Assembly (NCBI GenBank): GCA_023457355.1
Contig: JAEWLW010000087.1
Coordinates: 1 to 45,435 of the forward strand
DNA from: Bacillota bacterium
GTDB taxonomy: Bacteria > Bacillota > Clostridia > Oscillospirales > Ruminococcaceae
Reading direction: 5' to 3'
Length of the DNA stretch: 45,435 nt
Below are positions 24,848-33,659 of this stretch, one piece after another. Every line of letters starts with the position of its first letter. The first letter of the stretch is position 1. A program made the translations under genes and the position numbers. The notes beneath the pieces were generated by a model. It saw only the letters and a program-made list of their open reading frames with translations. It ran no database searches and was not told the DNA's origin.

Positions 24848-25903
24848 ATGAAAAGCATATTCGTGAACACCGGCTGTCCCTACGAGGTTTTGGTGGGCAA
24901 CGGGCTGCTGGCACAAAGCGGCCGACTGATTGCCGAGCGGGTAAAGCCCTGTGCCGCCGCTGTCATCTCCGACGATACGGTGGACCTTCTGTTTGGTGAT
25001 GCGGTGGAGGCTTCGCTTAAAGAGGCGGGTTTTGAGGTGCACCGCATTGTCTTTGCGCATGGCGAAGCCTCTAAAAATATGCCGACACTATCCGCTGTGT
25101 TGGAGCAGCTGGCTGCACACCAGCTGACCCGAACCGACCTGATTGTGGCGTTGGGCGGCGGCGTTGTGGGGGATTTGGCCGGTTTTGCCGCGGCGGTTTA
25201 CCTGCGCGGAATTCGCTTTGTGCAGATTCCAACAACCTTTCTCGCCGCCATTGATTCCTCTGTCGGGGGCAAGACTGCCGTTGACCTTGCAGCGGGGAAA
25301 AACCTCGCGGGGGTTTTCTGGCAGCCCGAGCTGGTTTTGTGTGACTGCGAAACGATAAAAACGCTGCCGGAGCAGTTCTTCCTCGACGGCATGGGCGAGG
25401 CTGTTAAATATGGTATGGCTTTTGACAAGGCGCTGTTGCCGCTGCTGCGCGATGCGGCCGGAAAGCGGCTGCCGGAGATTATTGCACGCTGCGTGGCGAT
25501 AAAAGCCGATATTGTGTCGCAGGATGAGAAGGACAACGGCGAAAGGCAAAAGCTTAATTTTGGCCACACGGTGGGGCACGCCATTGAGCGCTGTTCAAAT
25601 TTTTCCATCACACATGGGCAGGCGGTGGCAATCGGTATGGTGATTATCACCCGCGCCTGTGTCAAAAGAAAGCGGACGCCTCCCGAAACGCTTGAAATAC
25701 TGCTGGAAATCTTAAATGCCTGCGGGTTGCCAACCGCCTGTAGCTTTAGCGCACAGGCGCTGGCCGAGGCGGCACTGGGAGATAAAAAGCGCCGGGGCGA
25801 TCAGTTGACACTGATTCTGCCCGACGGTATCGGTGGTTGCACCACGCAGCATATCGCGATGCGGGAGCTTCAGTCGTGGATTGAACTGGGCCTTCAAGCA
25901 TAA
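24848..25903 (+). CDS. aroB: 3-dehydroquinate synthase
   Basis: AroB converts DAHP to 3-dehydroquinate using NAD and a divalent metal. The 351-residue length is normal. Visible motifs are LGGGVVGDLAGFAAAVYLRGI (NAD-binding), IPTTFLAAIDSSVGGKTAVD, GMGEAVKYG and the metal-binding LNFGHTVGHAIE and HGQAVAIGM histidines. It starts 3 bp after tyrA, indicating translational coupling, and shows only a modest Shine-Dalgarno (AAAGG) inside tyrA. Confidence 0.95.
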   Translation: MKSIFVNTGCPYEVLVGNGLLAQSGRLIAERVKPCAAAVISDDTVDLLFGDAVEASLKEAGFEVHRIVFAHGEASKNMPTLSAVLEQLAAHQLTRTDLIVALGGGVVGDLAGFAAAVYLRGIRFVQIPTTFLAAIDSSVGGKTAVDLAAGKNLAGVFWQPELVLCDCETIKTLPEQFFLDGMGEAVKYGMAFDKALLPLLRDAAGKRLPEIIARCVAIKADIVSQDEKDNGERQKLNFGHTVGHAIERCSNFSITHGQAVAIGMVIITRACVKRKRTPPETLEILLEILNACGLPTACSFSAQALAEAALGDKKRRGDQLTLILPDGIGGCTTQHIAMRELQSWIELGLQA

Positions 25904-25948
25904 ATTTGGATGCGCTGACACCGGCGACACAGCAAAGGGAGCATTTTT

Positions 25949-27214
25949 ATGGATATTAAAATCACGCCTTCTCCGCTGCGCGGTACCGTGCAGGCCGTCA
26001 CCTCAAAGTCCGACGCACACCGCTGTCTAATCTGCGCGGCGTTGTGCGACGTCCCCACCGAGGTTTCCATACATGAATTAAACCGGGATATCGAAGCGAC
26101 GATGCGCGGCCTTTCGGCGCTGGGGGTGCACTTTTCCCAGGTCGAAGAGGGCGTCTGGCGCGTTAGCCCCATCGCCCAAAGACCGGCACACGCGGTGCTC
26201 GACTGCGGCGAGAGTGGGTCTACACTCCGGTTTATGCTTCCGATTGCGGCAGCCTTGTGCCAGGTCACGCAGGTGCACGGCGCAGGCAGGCTACCGCAGC
26301 GCCCCCTTTCGCCGTTGCGTGAGGAGATGGAAGCCCATGGCTGCACTTTTGATGCTGCGCAGCTGCCCTTTACCATGGATGGCACGCTGACGGCAGGGCG
26401 GTTTACGCTGCCGGGCAATATCAGCTCCCAGTATATCACCGGGCTATTGTTCGCGCTGCCGCTTCTGGCGGGCGACAGCGACATCATCCTGACCACGCCG
26501 CTGGAATCGGCGGGCTATGTGGCCATGACACTGCGCACGCTGGCGCGGTTTAACATCGAAATCACCCCGCTGCCCAACGGCGGCGGTTATCATATAAAGG
26601 GCGGGCAGCGCTACTGCTCGCCGGGGGAAATTACGGCGGAGGGCGACTGGTCCAACGCGGCATTCTGGCTGGCGGCCGGTGCGATGCATGCATCGGTCAC
26701 CGTGAGGGCGCTCAACACCGACACCGCGCAGGGTGACAGCAAAATTGTGCCGATTCTGCAACACTTTGGCGCACACACCGAGACGGACGGCAGCCATGCC
26801 ACCGTTTTGCCCGGCACTTTAAGCGGTATTACCATCGACGCTGCCGAAATCCCCGACCTCGTGCCGGTGCTGTCAGTGATGGCCTGTGCGGCGGTGGGAA
26901 CCACCCGAATCATCAACGCGGGCAGGCTTCGAATCAAGGAAAGCGACCGCCTGCAAACGATTGCCGAATCGCTCACCGCGCTTGGCGGCAGGGTTTCGGA
27001 GCTATCCGACGGTTTGGTTATTGAGGGAACCGGTGGCCTTCGCGGCGGCATAATCAACAGCTTTAACGACCACCGCATCGCTATGGCCATGAGCATTGCC
27101 GCCACCATCTGCAACGAGGCTGTTATTCTTCAGGACGCCGCTGCGGTGGAAAAATCTTACCCGAAATTCTTTGAGGATTTTAAGCGACTGGGAGGGAAAA
27201 TTGATGTCATCTAG
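25949..27214 (+). CDS. aroA: 3-phosphoshikimate 1-carboxyvinyltransferase (EPSP synthase)
   Basis: AroA joins phosphoenolpyruvate to shikimate 3-phosphate. The 421-residue protein shows SKSDAHRCLICAAL, CGESGSTLRFMLPIAAAL, GAGRLPQRPLSPL, the substrate motif EGDWSNAAFWLAAGA, KESDRLQT and FNDHRIAMAMSIAA. The segment GESGSTLRF differs from the GNAGTAMRP stretch of the well-known glyphosate-sensitive class I enzymes and follows the version seen in Bacillota. AAAGGGAG lies before the ATG. The 3' end overlaps aroC by 11 bp. Confidence 0.95.
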   Translation: MDIKITPSPLRGTVQAVTSKSDAHRCLICAALCDVPTEVSIHELNRDIEATMRGLSALGVHFSQVEEGVWRVSPIAQRPAHAVLDCGESGSTLRFMLPIAAALCQVTQVHGAGRLPQRPLSPLREEMEAHGCTFDAAQLPFTMDGTLTAGRFTLPGNISSQYITGLLFALPLLAGDSDIILTTPLESAGYVAMTLRTLARFNIEITPLPNGGGYHIKGGQRYCSPGEITAEGDWSNAAFWLAAGAMHASVTVRALNTDTAQGDSKIVPILQHFGAHTETDGSHATVLPGTLSGITIDAAEIPDLVPVLSVMACAAVGTTRIINAGRLRIKESDRLQTIAESLTALGGRVSELSDGLVIEGTGGLRGGIINSFNDHRIAMAMSIAATICNEAVILQDAAAVEKSYPKFFEDFKRLGGKIDVI

Positions 27215-28304
27215 CTTTGGAAAGCTTTTGAAGGTTACGATATTCGGCCAATCGCACAGCGAGGCGATCGGTGTGGTGCTCGACGGCCTGCCCGCAGGGG
27301 TGCGGCTGGAAATGGAGGAGATCCACCGATTTATGGGGCGCCGGGCCCCCGGCGCGAACCGGTTTTCCACCGCCCGGCGCGAGGCGGATATCCCCCAGAT
27401 TCTTTCCGGGCTGGTCGATGGCGTCACCTGCGGCGCGCCGCTGTGCGCTGTGATCAAAAACAGCGACGCCAAAAGCCGCGATTACGACAAGCTGCGCGAT
27501 TTGCCGCGCCCGATGCACGCCGATTTTGCCGCCGCGGCTAAGTATGGCGGCGCCAATGACATCCGGGGCGGCGGACAGTTTTCCGGCAGGCTGACAGCGC
27601 CGCTGTGTTTTGCGGGCGCTGTGGCAATGCAGCTTTTGGGGCAAAAGGGCATTGCGGTGGGCGCGCATATTGCCGCCATTGCCGCTGAAGCGGATACGCC
27701 GTTTGACCCCGTTACCGTTTCGGCGCAGCAGCTTTTAACGCTTTCACAAAAAGCGTTTCCGGTTATTTCCGACGCGGCCGGACTTCGGATGCAGGCGCAG
27801 ATCGACGCAGCCAGAGCCGAGGGCGACTCGGTGGGCGGCATCATCGAATGCGCCGCCGTCGGCATTCCGGCGGGGCTGGGCGAGCCGCTTTGCGAAGGAT
27901 TGGAAAATCGTCTGGCAGCCGCTATCTTTGGTATACCGGCCGTTAAGGGCCTTGAGTTTGGCGCTGGGTTTGCGGCCGCTGCCATGCGCGGCAGCGTACA
28001 CAACGACCCGTTTATCATGAAAGACGGCCGGGTTGCGACCGAAACAAATAACCACGGCGGCATTTTAGGCGGCATTTCCACCGGAATGCCGATTACACTC
28101 AGAGCGGCGTTCAAACCGACGCCATCGATTGCAAAAGCGCAGCGAACCGTCAGCCTTTCGGCGGGCGAGGATGCGCAGCTGGCCATAACGGGCAGGCACG
28201 ACCCCTGTGTGGTGCTTCGGGCCGTCCCCTGTGTGGAGGCGGCTGTGGCGCTGGTGCTGCTGGATTTGCTGATTGAAGAGAAGGGAAGATACCAATGGAC
28301 TTAA
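27204..28304 (+). CDS. aroC: Chorismate synthase
   Basis: AroC makes chorismate from EPSP in an FMNH2-dependent 1,4-elimination. The 366-residue product carries the family signatures GQSHSEAIGVVLDGLPAG, RRAPGANRFSTARREAD and RGGGQFSGRLTAPLCFAGAVA, plus TETNNHGGILGGISTGMPI. The ATG at 27204 lies within the 3' end of aroA behind GGGAGGG, so the upstream in-frame extension belongs to aroA sequence and is not coding for AroC. It overlaps pheA by 10 bp. No flavin reductase domain is fused. Confidence 0.95.
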   Translation: MSSSFGKLLKVTIFGQSHSEAIGVVLDGLPAGVRLEMEEIHRFMGRRAPGANRFSTARREADIPQILSGLVDGVTCGAPLCAVIKNSDAKSRDYDKLRDLPRPMHADFAAAAKYGGANDIRGGGQFSGRLTAPLCFAGAVAMQLLGQKGIAVGAHIAAIAAEADTPFDPVTVSAQQLLTLSQKAFPVISDAAGLRMQAQIDAARAEGDSVGGIIECAAVGIPAGLGEPLCEGLENRLAAAIFGIPAVKGLEFGAGFAAAAMRGSVHNDPFIMKDGRVATETNNHGGILGGISTGMPITLRAAFKPTPSIAKAQRTVSLSAGEDAQLAITGRHDPCVVLRAVPCVEAAVALVLLDLLIEEKGRYQWT

Positions 28305-29434
28305 ACGAACTGAGAATCAGGATAGATGACATTAACTACCGGATGGTAAAACTGTTTGCCGAACGCATGAACGTTTCGATGGAGATTGCCCGATATAAAA
28401 TGGAAAACGGCCTGCCGGTTTTGGACAGAGAGCGGGAGCGCACCATTTTGAACCGCATGGCGCTGGAAGCGGGCGAACCGTTTGAAGACTATACGCAGGT
28501 GCTGTTCCGCACACTGTTTGAACTGAGCCGGTCCTATCAGAGCAGCCTGATAGCGAACGAGAATGTGCTTGCCGAACGCATTGGGGACGCCCTGAAAAAC
28601 ACGCCGACGCTTTTCCCAAGGCGGGCGGTGGTGGCTTGCCAGGGTGTGGAGGGCGCTTATTCGCAGCAGGCGTGCGACAAGCTGTTCCCCCATGCGGAGA
28701 TCGTTTATGTTCAGAGCTTCGAGGGCGTGTTTCAGGCGGTGGAGAAGGGGCTGTGCCGTTACGGCATACTGCCGATAGAGAACAGCTCGTTCGGCTCGGT
28801 GGGCGCGGTGTACGACCTGATGAAGCGCCACAAATTCAGCATTGTGCGCGGCACACGCCTGCGCATTGTCCACACGCTGCTGGCAAAAAAGGGCGCGTCG
28901 CTGAAGAATATCCGCGAGGTTTTCTCGCACGAGCAGGCCATCGGCCAGTGCGGTGAATTTTTAAAGGAGCACCCGGAGATCAAGGTTACGGTTTGCGCAA
29001 ACACGGCGATGGCCGCCAAAATGGTGGCCGAATCAAACCGGGATGACGTTGCGGCCATCTCATCCCGACAGTGCGCCGAACTTTACGGCCTCTCAATTCT
29101 CTCCGAGGGTATTCAGGATAACGACAACAATTTCACCCGCTTTATCTGCATCTCGCGCGCGTTGGAAATTTATCCGGGCGCGTCGAAAATCTCGCTGATG
29201 ATGACGCTGCCGCACTGCGCGGGGTCCCTCTCCGGCATGCTCTCGCGGTTTTCGATGATGGGCATCAACCTGACCAAGCTTGAAAGCCGCCCAATTCCCG
29301 GCAAGGACTTTGAATTTATGTTCTATTTTGATCTTGAGGCATCGGTTTGTGCCGAGCCGGTTTTAAGGCTGCTGTGTGAATTGCAAAACAGCTCAGATAC
29401 CTTTGTGTTTTTGGGCAACTATATTGACGCATAG
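28295..29434 (+). CDS. pheA: Bifunctional chorismate mutase / prephenate dehydratase (P-protein)
   Basis: This 379-residue protein carries chorismate to phenylpyruvate. Residues about 1-85 form an AroQ-type chorismate mutase (ELRIRIDDINYRMVKLFAERM...IARYK). Residues about 108-285 form prephenate dehydratase (CQGVEGAYSQQA, LPIENSSFGSVG, the catalytic NFTRFICIS). The C-terminus is an ACT domain (LPHCAGSLSGMLSRFSMMGINLTKLESRPI) that normally confers Phe feedback inhibition. The start overlaps the end of aroC by 10 bp with AAGGGAAG upstream. It supplies the only chorismate mutase in the operon, so TyrA depends on it too. Confidence 0.95.
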   Translation: MDLNELRIRIDDINYRMVKLFAERMNVSMEIARYKMENGLPVLDRERERTILNRMALEAGEPFEDYTQVLFRTLFELSRSYQSSLIANENVLAERIGDALKNTPTLFPRRAVVACQGVEGAYSQQACDKLFPHAEIVYVQSFEGVFQAVEKGLCRYGILPIENSSFGSVGAVYDLMKRHKFSIVRGTRLRIVHTLLAKKGASLKNIREVFSHEQAIGQCGEFLKEHPEIKVTVCANTAMAAKMVAESNRDDVAAISSRQCAELYGLSILSEGIQDNDNNFTRFICISRALEIYPGASKISLMMTLPHCAGSLSGMLSRFSMMGINLTKLESRPIPGKDFEFMFYFDLEASVCAEPVLRLLCELQNSSDTFVFLGNYIDA

Positions 29435-29440
29435 GACGGG

Positions 29441-30703
29441 ATGGCTATGATGATGGCAAATGCCGAACGCTACGGCCTCATAGGTGAAAAACTGGGGCAC
29501 AGCTATTCAAAACAAATACACCATGCGCTTTGCGGGTATAATTATGAGCTGATGAGCATCCCGCGGGATGAGATCGAAGCGTTTTTGTCCGCGCGCAACT
29601 TTACCGGCCTGAATGTGACCATCCCCTATAAGCGGACGGTTATTCCGCACTGTGACCTGCTCACCGAGGCCGCCCGGGAGATCGGCAGTGTCAACACGCT
29701 GGTGATGCAGTCCGACGGCCGCCTGTTGGGCGATAACACCGATTATGCGGGCTTTTTATATCTGGCCCGAAAGGTCGGCCTTTCGTTTAAGGGTAAAAAG
29801 GTGCTTGTGTTTGGCAGCGGCGGCACCAGCCTGACTGTGCGGGCCGCCGTGCGCCACGAGGGGGCGCGGGAGGCTTTGGTGGTTTCAAGGTCGGGCAATG
29901 TCAATTATCAAAACATTTATGATCATGTCGATGCTGAAATCCTTGTCAATACCACCCCGGTGGGCATGTTCCCAAACAACGGGCAGCGTCTGGTTGACCT
30001 GGAACGGTTCCCGAAGCTTTGCGGTGTGCTGGATGTTATCTACAACCCGCTTTGCACTTCGCTGCTGCTGGAGGCAAAGCGGCTGGGCATCCCCTGCGGG
30101 GGTGGGCTTTCAATGCTGGTAGCGCAGGCAAAATATGCGGCTGAGCGCTTCGGAAAAGTTCCGATCTCGGATGAGCAGATCGGCATTATTGAGCAGAAGA
30201 TGCGCAAGGAGCTCACCAACCTCGTGCTGGTGGGAATGCCCGGCTCGGGCAAGACGACGCTGGCGGCAGCCTGCGCCGGGAACATGGGGCGCGAAGTGGT
30301 TGAAATTGACGACCTCATCGCCCAAAAGGCGGGCATGCGTATTCCGGAGATTTTTTCAAAATACGGCGAAGCACATTTCAGGGCGCTTGAAGCCGAGACG
30401 ATGGCAGAAGTGGGCCGGCGCACCGGGCTGGTTATTTCAACGGGCGGCGGTGCGGTGCTCAGGGAGCAAAATGTGGCGGCCATGCGGCAAAATGGTCTGG
30501 TGGTGTGCCTTGAGCGGCCGCTGGAGTTACTTTCGACAGATGGCCGTCCTCTTTCAAAGGGTATTGACGCCCTGCGCATCATGCAGGCGCAGCGCGGACC
30601 AATTTATAAAAAAAGCAGCGACCTGACTGTGGCGAACAGCCGGGGCATCGAGCAGGCACAACGAAGCATTATGGAGGGATTTTATGAAGCTCTTAGTCAT
30701 TAA
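29441..30703 (+). CDS. aroE-aroK: Fused shikimate dehydrogenase-shikimate kinase (AroE-AroK)
   Basis: This single 420-residue chain does two consecutive steps: dehydroshikimate to shikimate, then to shikimate 3-phosphate. The AroE half (about 1-250) has GEKLGHSYSKQIH, NVTIPYKRTV with the catalytic Lys, DNTDYAGF, the NADP loop GSGGTSLTVRA and NTTPVGM. The AroK half (about 258-420) has the P-loop GMPGSGKTT, EIDDLI, FRALEAE and STGGGAVLRE. A fusion of these two neighbours is uncommon in bacteria. No stop separates the halves. The start is ambiguous between ATG 29441 and nearby ATGs. The 3' end overlaps aroQ by 20 bp. Confidence 0.94.
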   Translation: MAMMMANAERYGLIGEKLGHSYSKQIHHALCGYNYELMSIPRDEIEAFLSARNFTGLNVTIPYKRTVIPHCDLLTEAAREIGSVNTLVMQSDGRLLGDNTDYAGFLYLARKVGLSFKGKKVLVFGSGGTSLTVRAAVRHEGAREALVVSRSGNVNYQNIYDHVDAEILVNTTPVGMFPNNGQRLVDLERFPKLCGVLDVIYNPLCTSLLLEAKRLGIPCGGGLSMLVAQAKYAAERFGKVPISDEQIGIIEQKMRKELTNLVLVGMPGSGKTTLAAACAGNMGREVVEIDDLIAQKAGMRIPEIFSKYGEAHFRALEAETMAEVGRRTGLVISTGGGAVLREQNVAAMRQNGLVVCLERPLELLSTDGRPLSKGIDALRIMQAQRGPIYKKSSDLTVANSRGIEQAQRSIMEGFYEALSH

Positions 30704-31115
30704 CGGACCGAATATCAACATGCTGGGCATTCGGGAAAAGGACATTTACGGCAGCACGAACTATGGGACGCTGCTGCAGCTTATTCGCGATACCTGTGAC
30801 GAAAACGGCATTGAAGTCGAATGCTTCCAGTCCAACCACGAGGGCGCTATTGTCGATAAAATTCAGGAGGCGTATGGCAAAATAGATGGCATCGTGATCA
30901 ACCCCGCTGCCTATACCCACACAAGCATCGCAATACTGGACGCGCTCAAGGCGGTCAGCGTCCCCGCCGTCGAGGTGCATATTTCAAATGTTTATGAGCG
31001 CGAGGAATTCCGGCACCACTCCTATGCCAAACTGGCCTGCGTGAAATCTTTTATCGGGTTGGGGCTTGACGGATACCGGCAGGCAATTCTATACTTAAAA
31101 CAGCATATTGCATGA
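30684..31115 (+). CDS. aroQ: Type II 3-dehydroquinate dehydratase
   Basis: This small cytosolic enzyme of 143 residues dehydrates 3-dehydroquinate to 3-dehydroshikimate, filling the step between AroB and AroE. Family motifs are INGPNINMLGIREKDIYG, the catalytic loop and SNHEGAIVDKI, INPAAYTHTSIAILDAL and EVHISNVYEREEFRHHSY. Type II enzymes are normally dodecamers. GGAGGG precedes the ATG. It is the last gene of the aromatic operon and is followed by an intrinsic terminator. Confidence 0.96.
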   Translation: MKLLVINGPNINMLGIREKDIYGSTNYGTLLQLIRDTCDENGIEVECFQSNHEGAIVDKIQEAYGKIDGIVINPAAYTHTSIAILDALKAVSVPAVEVHISNVYEREEFRHHSYAKLACVKSFIGLGLDGYRQAILYLKQHIA

Positions 31116-31124
31116 CCACACGTC

Positions 31125-31159
31125 AAATGCGTTTGCCTTCCAACGGCAGGCGCATTTTT
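31125..31159 (+). terminator. Intrinsic terminator of the aromatic operon
   Basis: A 13-bp stem with two G-U pairs (31125-31137 with 31145-31157), a 7-nt loop and a T-run lie just after aroQ. Confidence 0.9.
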
Positions 31160-31220
31160 GGCAGGTGCCGTCTAACGCCCGGTTGAATGGGCCAACATAC
31201 AGTAAAGGGAGGCAGAATTT

Positions 31221-32495
31221 ATGAAACCGTTTAACGAAAAAATCAGTTCAGTGCATGGTATGGAGATATTGGATTCCAGAGGAAACCCGACGGTTAAAGT
31301 GCGGGTGACGCTGGAAAGCGGTGCTGCAGGCGAGGCCGGTGTGCCGTCCGGGGCTTCAACCGGCAGCTTTGAAGCACATGAGCTGCGGGATGGCGGCGCA
31401 CGCTATGGCGGAAAAGGCGTGCTAAAAGCAGTCGCGGGGATCGAGCAGGAGATTGCGCCGGCCATCTGCGGGATGAACGCCGGGAATATTTCCGATATTG
31501 ACGGCGTCATGATGCGGTTGGACAAGACCGAAAACAAGGCCCGTCTGGGGGCTAATGCCATGCTGGGCGTTTCGCTGGCGTGTGCCCGCGCGGCGGCGGT
31601 TCAGCATCACGTTGAGTTGTTCGAATTTTTGGGCGGCAAGTTTGCGCGCATATTGCCGGTGCCGTTGATGAATATTTTAAATGGCGGCCGCCATGCCGAC
31701 AACAACATGGCCATTCAGGAATTCATGATTATGCCGGTGGGCGCTTCCAGCTTTGCCGAAGCGCTTCAATGGGGCAGCGAAATTCACCATGCGCTGGGTG
31801 CGCTGTTAAAAAGCAAGGGTCTTGGCTCCGGCGTGGGTGATGAGGGCGGCTTTGCACCAAATCTTTCGGGCGACGAGCAGGCGCTGGAATTTATTATTGC
31901 CGCGATTGAAAAAGCGGGGCTAACCACCGACCAGGTCAAGCTGGCCATTGACGCCGCTGCCAGCGAATGGGCCGTGCCCGAGGGCGGCTATGTCGCCCTT
32001 AAACGCAACACGCCCTACACCACCGATGCGCTTTGCGACTACTGGGAGAAAATCTGCGACACTTATCCCATCCTGTCTCTTGAGGATTGCTTGGGCGAAG
32101 AGGACTGGGAGGGCTGGCAGCAGATTACCGAGCGTTTGGGCGACAAGGTTCAGCTTGTGGGCGACGACCTGTTTGTCACCAACCCCACGCGGCTGGAAAA
32201 GGGTATCCAGAACGATATCGCCAATGCCATTCTGATAAAGCCCAACCAGATCGGCACCCTGTCCGAGACGCTGCACACCATTTCACTGGCGCAGTCCTGC
32301 GGTTATGCTACCGTGATTTCGCACCGCTCCGGTGAGACGGCGGATGCCTTTATCGCAGACCTGGCCGTGGCCGTGAATGCCGGACAGATCAAAACCGGCG
32401 CACCCTGCCGCAGTGAGCGGGTGGAAAAATATAACCGGCTGCTGGAAATTGAACGCTTACTCGGCAAGAATGCCGTTTATGGCAGCCAGCTTTAA
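31221..32495 (+). CDS. eno: Phosphopyruvate hydratase (enolase)
   Basis: Enolase interconverts 2-phosphoglycerate and phosphoenolpyruvate. The 424-residue product has the expected motifs: LDSRGNPTVKVRV, GASTGSFEAHELRDGG, LMNILNGGRHADNN, GDEGGFAPNL, LEDCLGEEDWEGW, GDDLFVTNP, LIKPNQIGTLSET and SHRSGETAD. The Shine-Dalgarno is AAAGGGAGG. The gene is separated from the aromatic operon by a terminator and is monocistronic. It is placed next to the PEP-consuming pathway, but co-regulation is not shown by the sequence. Confidence 0.97.
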   Translation: MKPFNEKISSVHGMEILDSRGNPTVKVRVTLESGAAGEAGVPSGASTGSFEAHELRDGGARYGGKGVLKAVAGIEQEIAPAICGMNAGNISDIDGVMMRLDKTENKARLGANAMLGVSLACARAAAVQHHVELFEFLGGKFARILPVPLMNILNGGRHADNNMAIQEFMIMPVGASSFAEALQWGSEIHHALGALLKSKGLGSGVGDEGGFAPNLSGDEQALEFIIAAIEKAGLTTDQVKLAIDAAASEWAVPEGGYVALKRNTPYTTDALCDYWEKICDTYPILSLEDCLGEEDWEGWQQITERLGDKVQLVGDDLFVTNPTRLEKGIQNDIANAILIKPNQIGTLSETLHTISLAQSCGYATVISHRSGETADAFIADLAVAVNAGQIKTGAPCRSERVEKYNRLLEIERLLGKNAVYGSQL

Positions 32496-32634
32496 TAAAA
32501 TATCGGATATAGCGGATATCCCGACGATTCTTTTGCCGCTGTCCGCCGTTACGCCTTCGGCGAAAAGACACCTTGCCAATCTATTCCGCGGTTTTATCGG
32601 TAAATCAAATAACCAATGGCCTTTCTCAAATAAC

Positions 32635-32682
32635 AAAATGCGCCCCGCAAGGATTTAGATTCTCGCGGGGCGTATTTTAATC
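32635..32682. terminator. Bidirectional terminator between eno and the bioY2 operon
   Basis: A 14-bp stem with one G-U pair (32635-32648 with 32665-32678) is bordered by AAAA on the left and TTTT on the right, so it can serve both convergent units. Its right edge reaches the 3' end of the DUF1284 gene. Confidence 0.9.
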
Positions 32683-33063
32683 TCCCAGAATATTTCTTTT
32701 ACAGGCGCTTATGGGGTACCAACTGCAGGTGGCGCAGATATCCGACAACATCGTTTCGGTCATCTGCATATTGATTTCCTGTACAAGAGCGTGATAGTTA
32801 TAGCGCTTTTCTTCAAGAGTGAAGTATTGAATCACTTTGCGGTCAAATTCGTTCACCTTGCAATTGTCGCTGCATAAATTGGCGCCAAGCTTTTTGGGGC
32901 ATCTTTCGCAGATGTCGTCGGTTGAGAACACGATGTCAACCGTGACATGTGCTTCACTGTGCAGGCAGTTTGTGATTTCAGTCATGTTCTGAACAAAATC
33001 GTTGCTGTACCCCTTGCCGCTGTAGCCCTGTGTACAAAGCAAATGATGTGGACGCAGCCTCAT
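32677..33063 (-). CDS. DUF1284 domain-containing cysteine-rich protein
   Basis: This cytosolic 128-residue protein has the DUF1284 start MRLRPHHLLCTQGYSGKGYSNDFVQNM and several cysteines in pairs (CERCPKK, CSDNC, CATCSWYPISAC) that could bind a metal or an iron-sulphur cluster. Its function is unknown. The start overlaps the stop of bioY2 (ATGA), so it is translationally coupled to a biotin transporter and should share its BirA control. DUF1284 is found in archaea and anaerobic bacteria. Its link to biotin is suggested only by this context. Confidence 0.85.
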   Translation of the reverse strand: MRLRPHHLLCTQGYSGKGYSNDFVQNMTEITNCLHSEAHVTVDIVFSTDDICERCPKKLGANLCSDNCKVNEFDRKVIQYFTLEEKRYNYHALVQEINMQMTETMLSDICATCSWYPISACKRNILGD

Positions 33064-33626
33064 ACGGGCACCAGCACTTTTTCCAACGCACGTTTAACCT
33101 TGACGCCTAAAAAGCCCGCCAATACCATTTTGACGATGGCAGTGGGAATGAAAGGCAGAACACAGGCGATGAATGCGGTGGCTAAACTGCGGGAAGTAAC
33201 CAGGCTGAACATCAGCATGCCACAAATGTAATTGATGATTGCACCGGCGACAAGGCCGCAGGCCAGCCCGGCTTTATGGTTGTGCGTCGCACCTATGCCC
33301 GCGGCGAGCGCCATGATGGGAAAAGAGAGAATAAAACCGCCCGTAGGGCCAAAAACGATGCCAAGGCCCCCGGTAAAGCCCGCAAAAACGGGTACGCCGA
33401 ATGCGCCGAGCAGCACATAGGTCAAGGTGGAAAGTGTACCGTTACGGGTGCCAAGCACAATTCCGGCAAGCGGTATTGCCAGGGTTTGCAGCGTCATGGG
33501 AACACCGTATGGCATCGGAATGCTGATTTGCGCCAGAACGGCGATAATGGCGGTAAAAATACCGATAAAACAAAGATCCCGTGTGGATAGCTTTCTTGAA
33601 TTCATCTTTAACATCTCCTGTAGCAT
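33060..33626 (-). CDS. bioY: Biotin transporter BioY (copy 2), ECF substrate subunit
   Basis: This is a second biotin-specific ECF S subunit, also 188 residues with about six helices. Motifs are ISIPMPYGVPMTLQTLAIPLAG, LGAFGVPVFAGFTGGLGIVFGPTGGFILSF and the C-terminal FIPTAIVKMVLAG. It differs clearly from BioY1: residues such as PMTLQTLAIPLAG and GIVFGPTGGF are closer to the general BioY consensus. The ATG is preceded by CAGGAGATG. It heads a two-gene operon with the DUF1284 gene. A BirA-type operator lies 36-63 bp upstream. Confidence 0.94.
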   Translation of the reverse strand: MLQEMLKMNSRKLSTRDLCFIGIFTAIIAVLAQISIPMPYGVPMTLQTLAIPLAGIVLGTRNGTLSTLTYVLLGAFGVPVFAGFTGGLGIVFGPTGGFILSFPIMALAAGIGATHNHKAGLACGLVAGAIINYICGMLMFSLVTSRSLATAFIACVLPFIPTAIVKMVLAGFLGVKVKRALEKVLVPV

Positions 33627-33659
33627 TATTTGGGTTTATTATATAAGGGAAAGAGGCGA

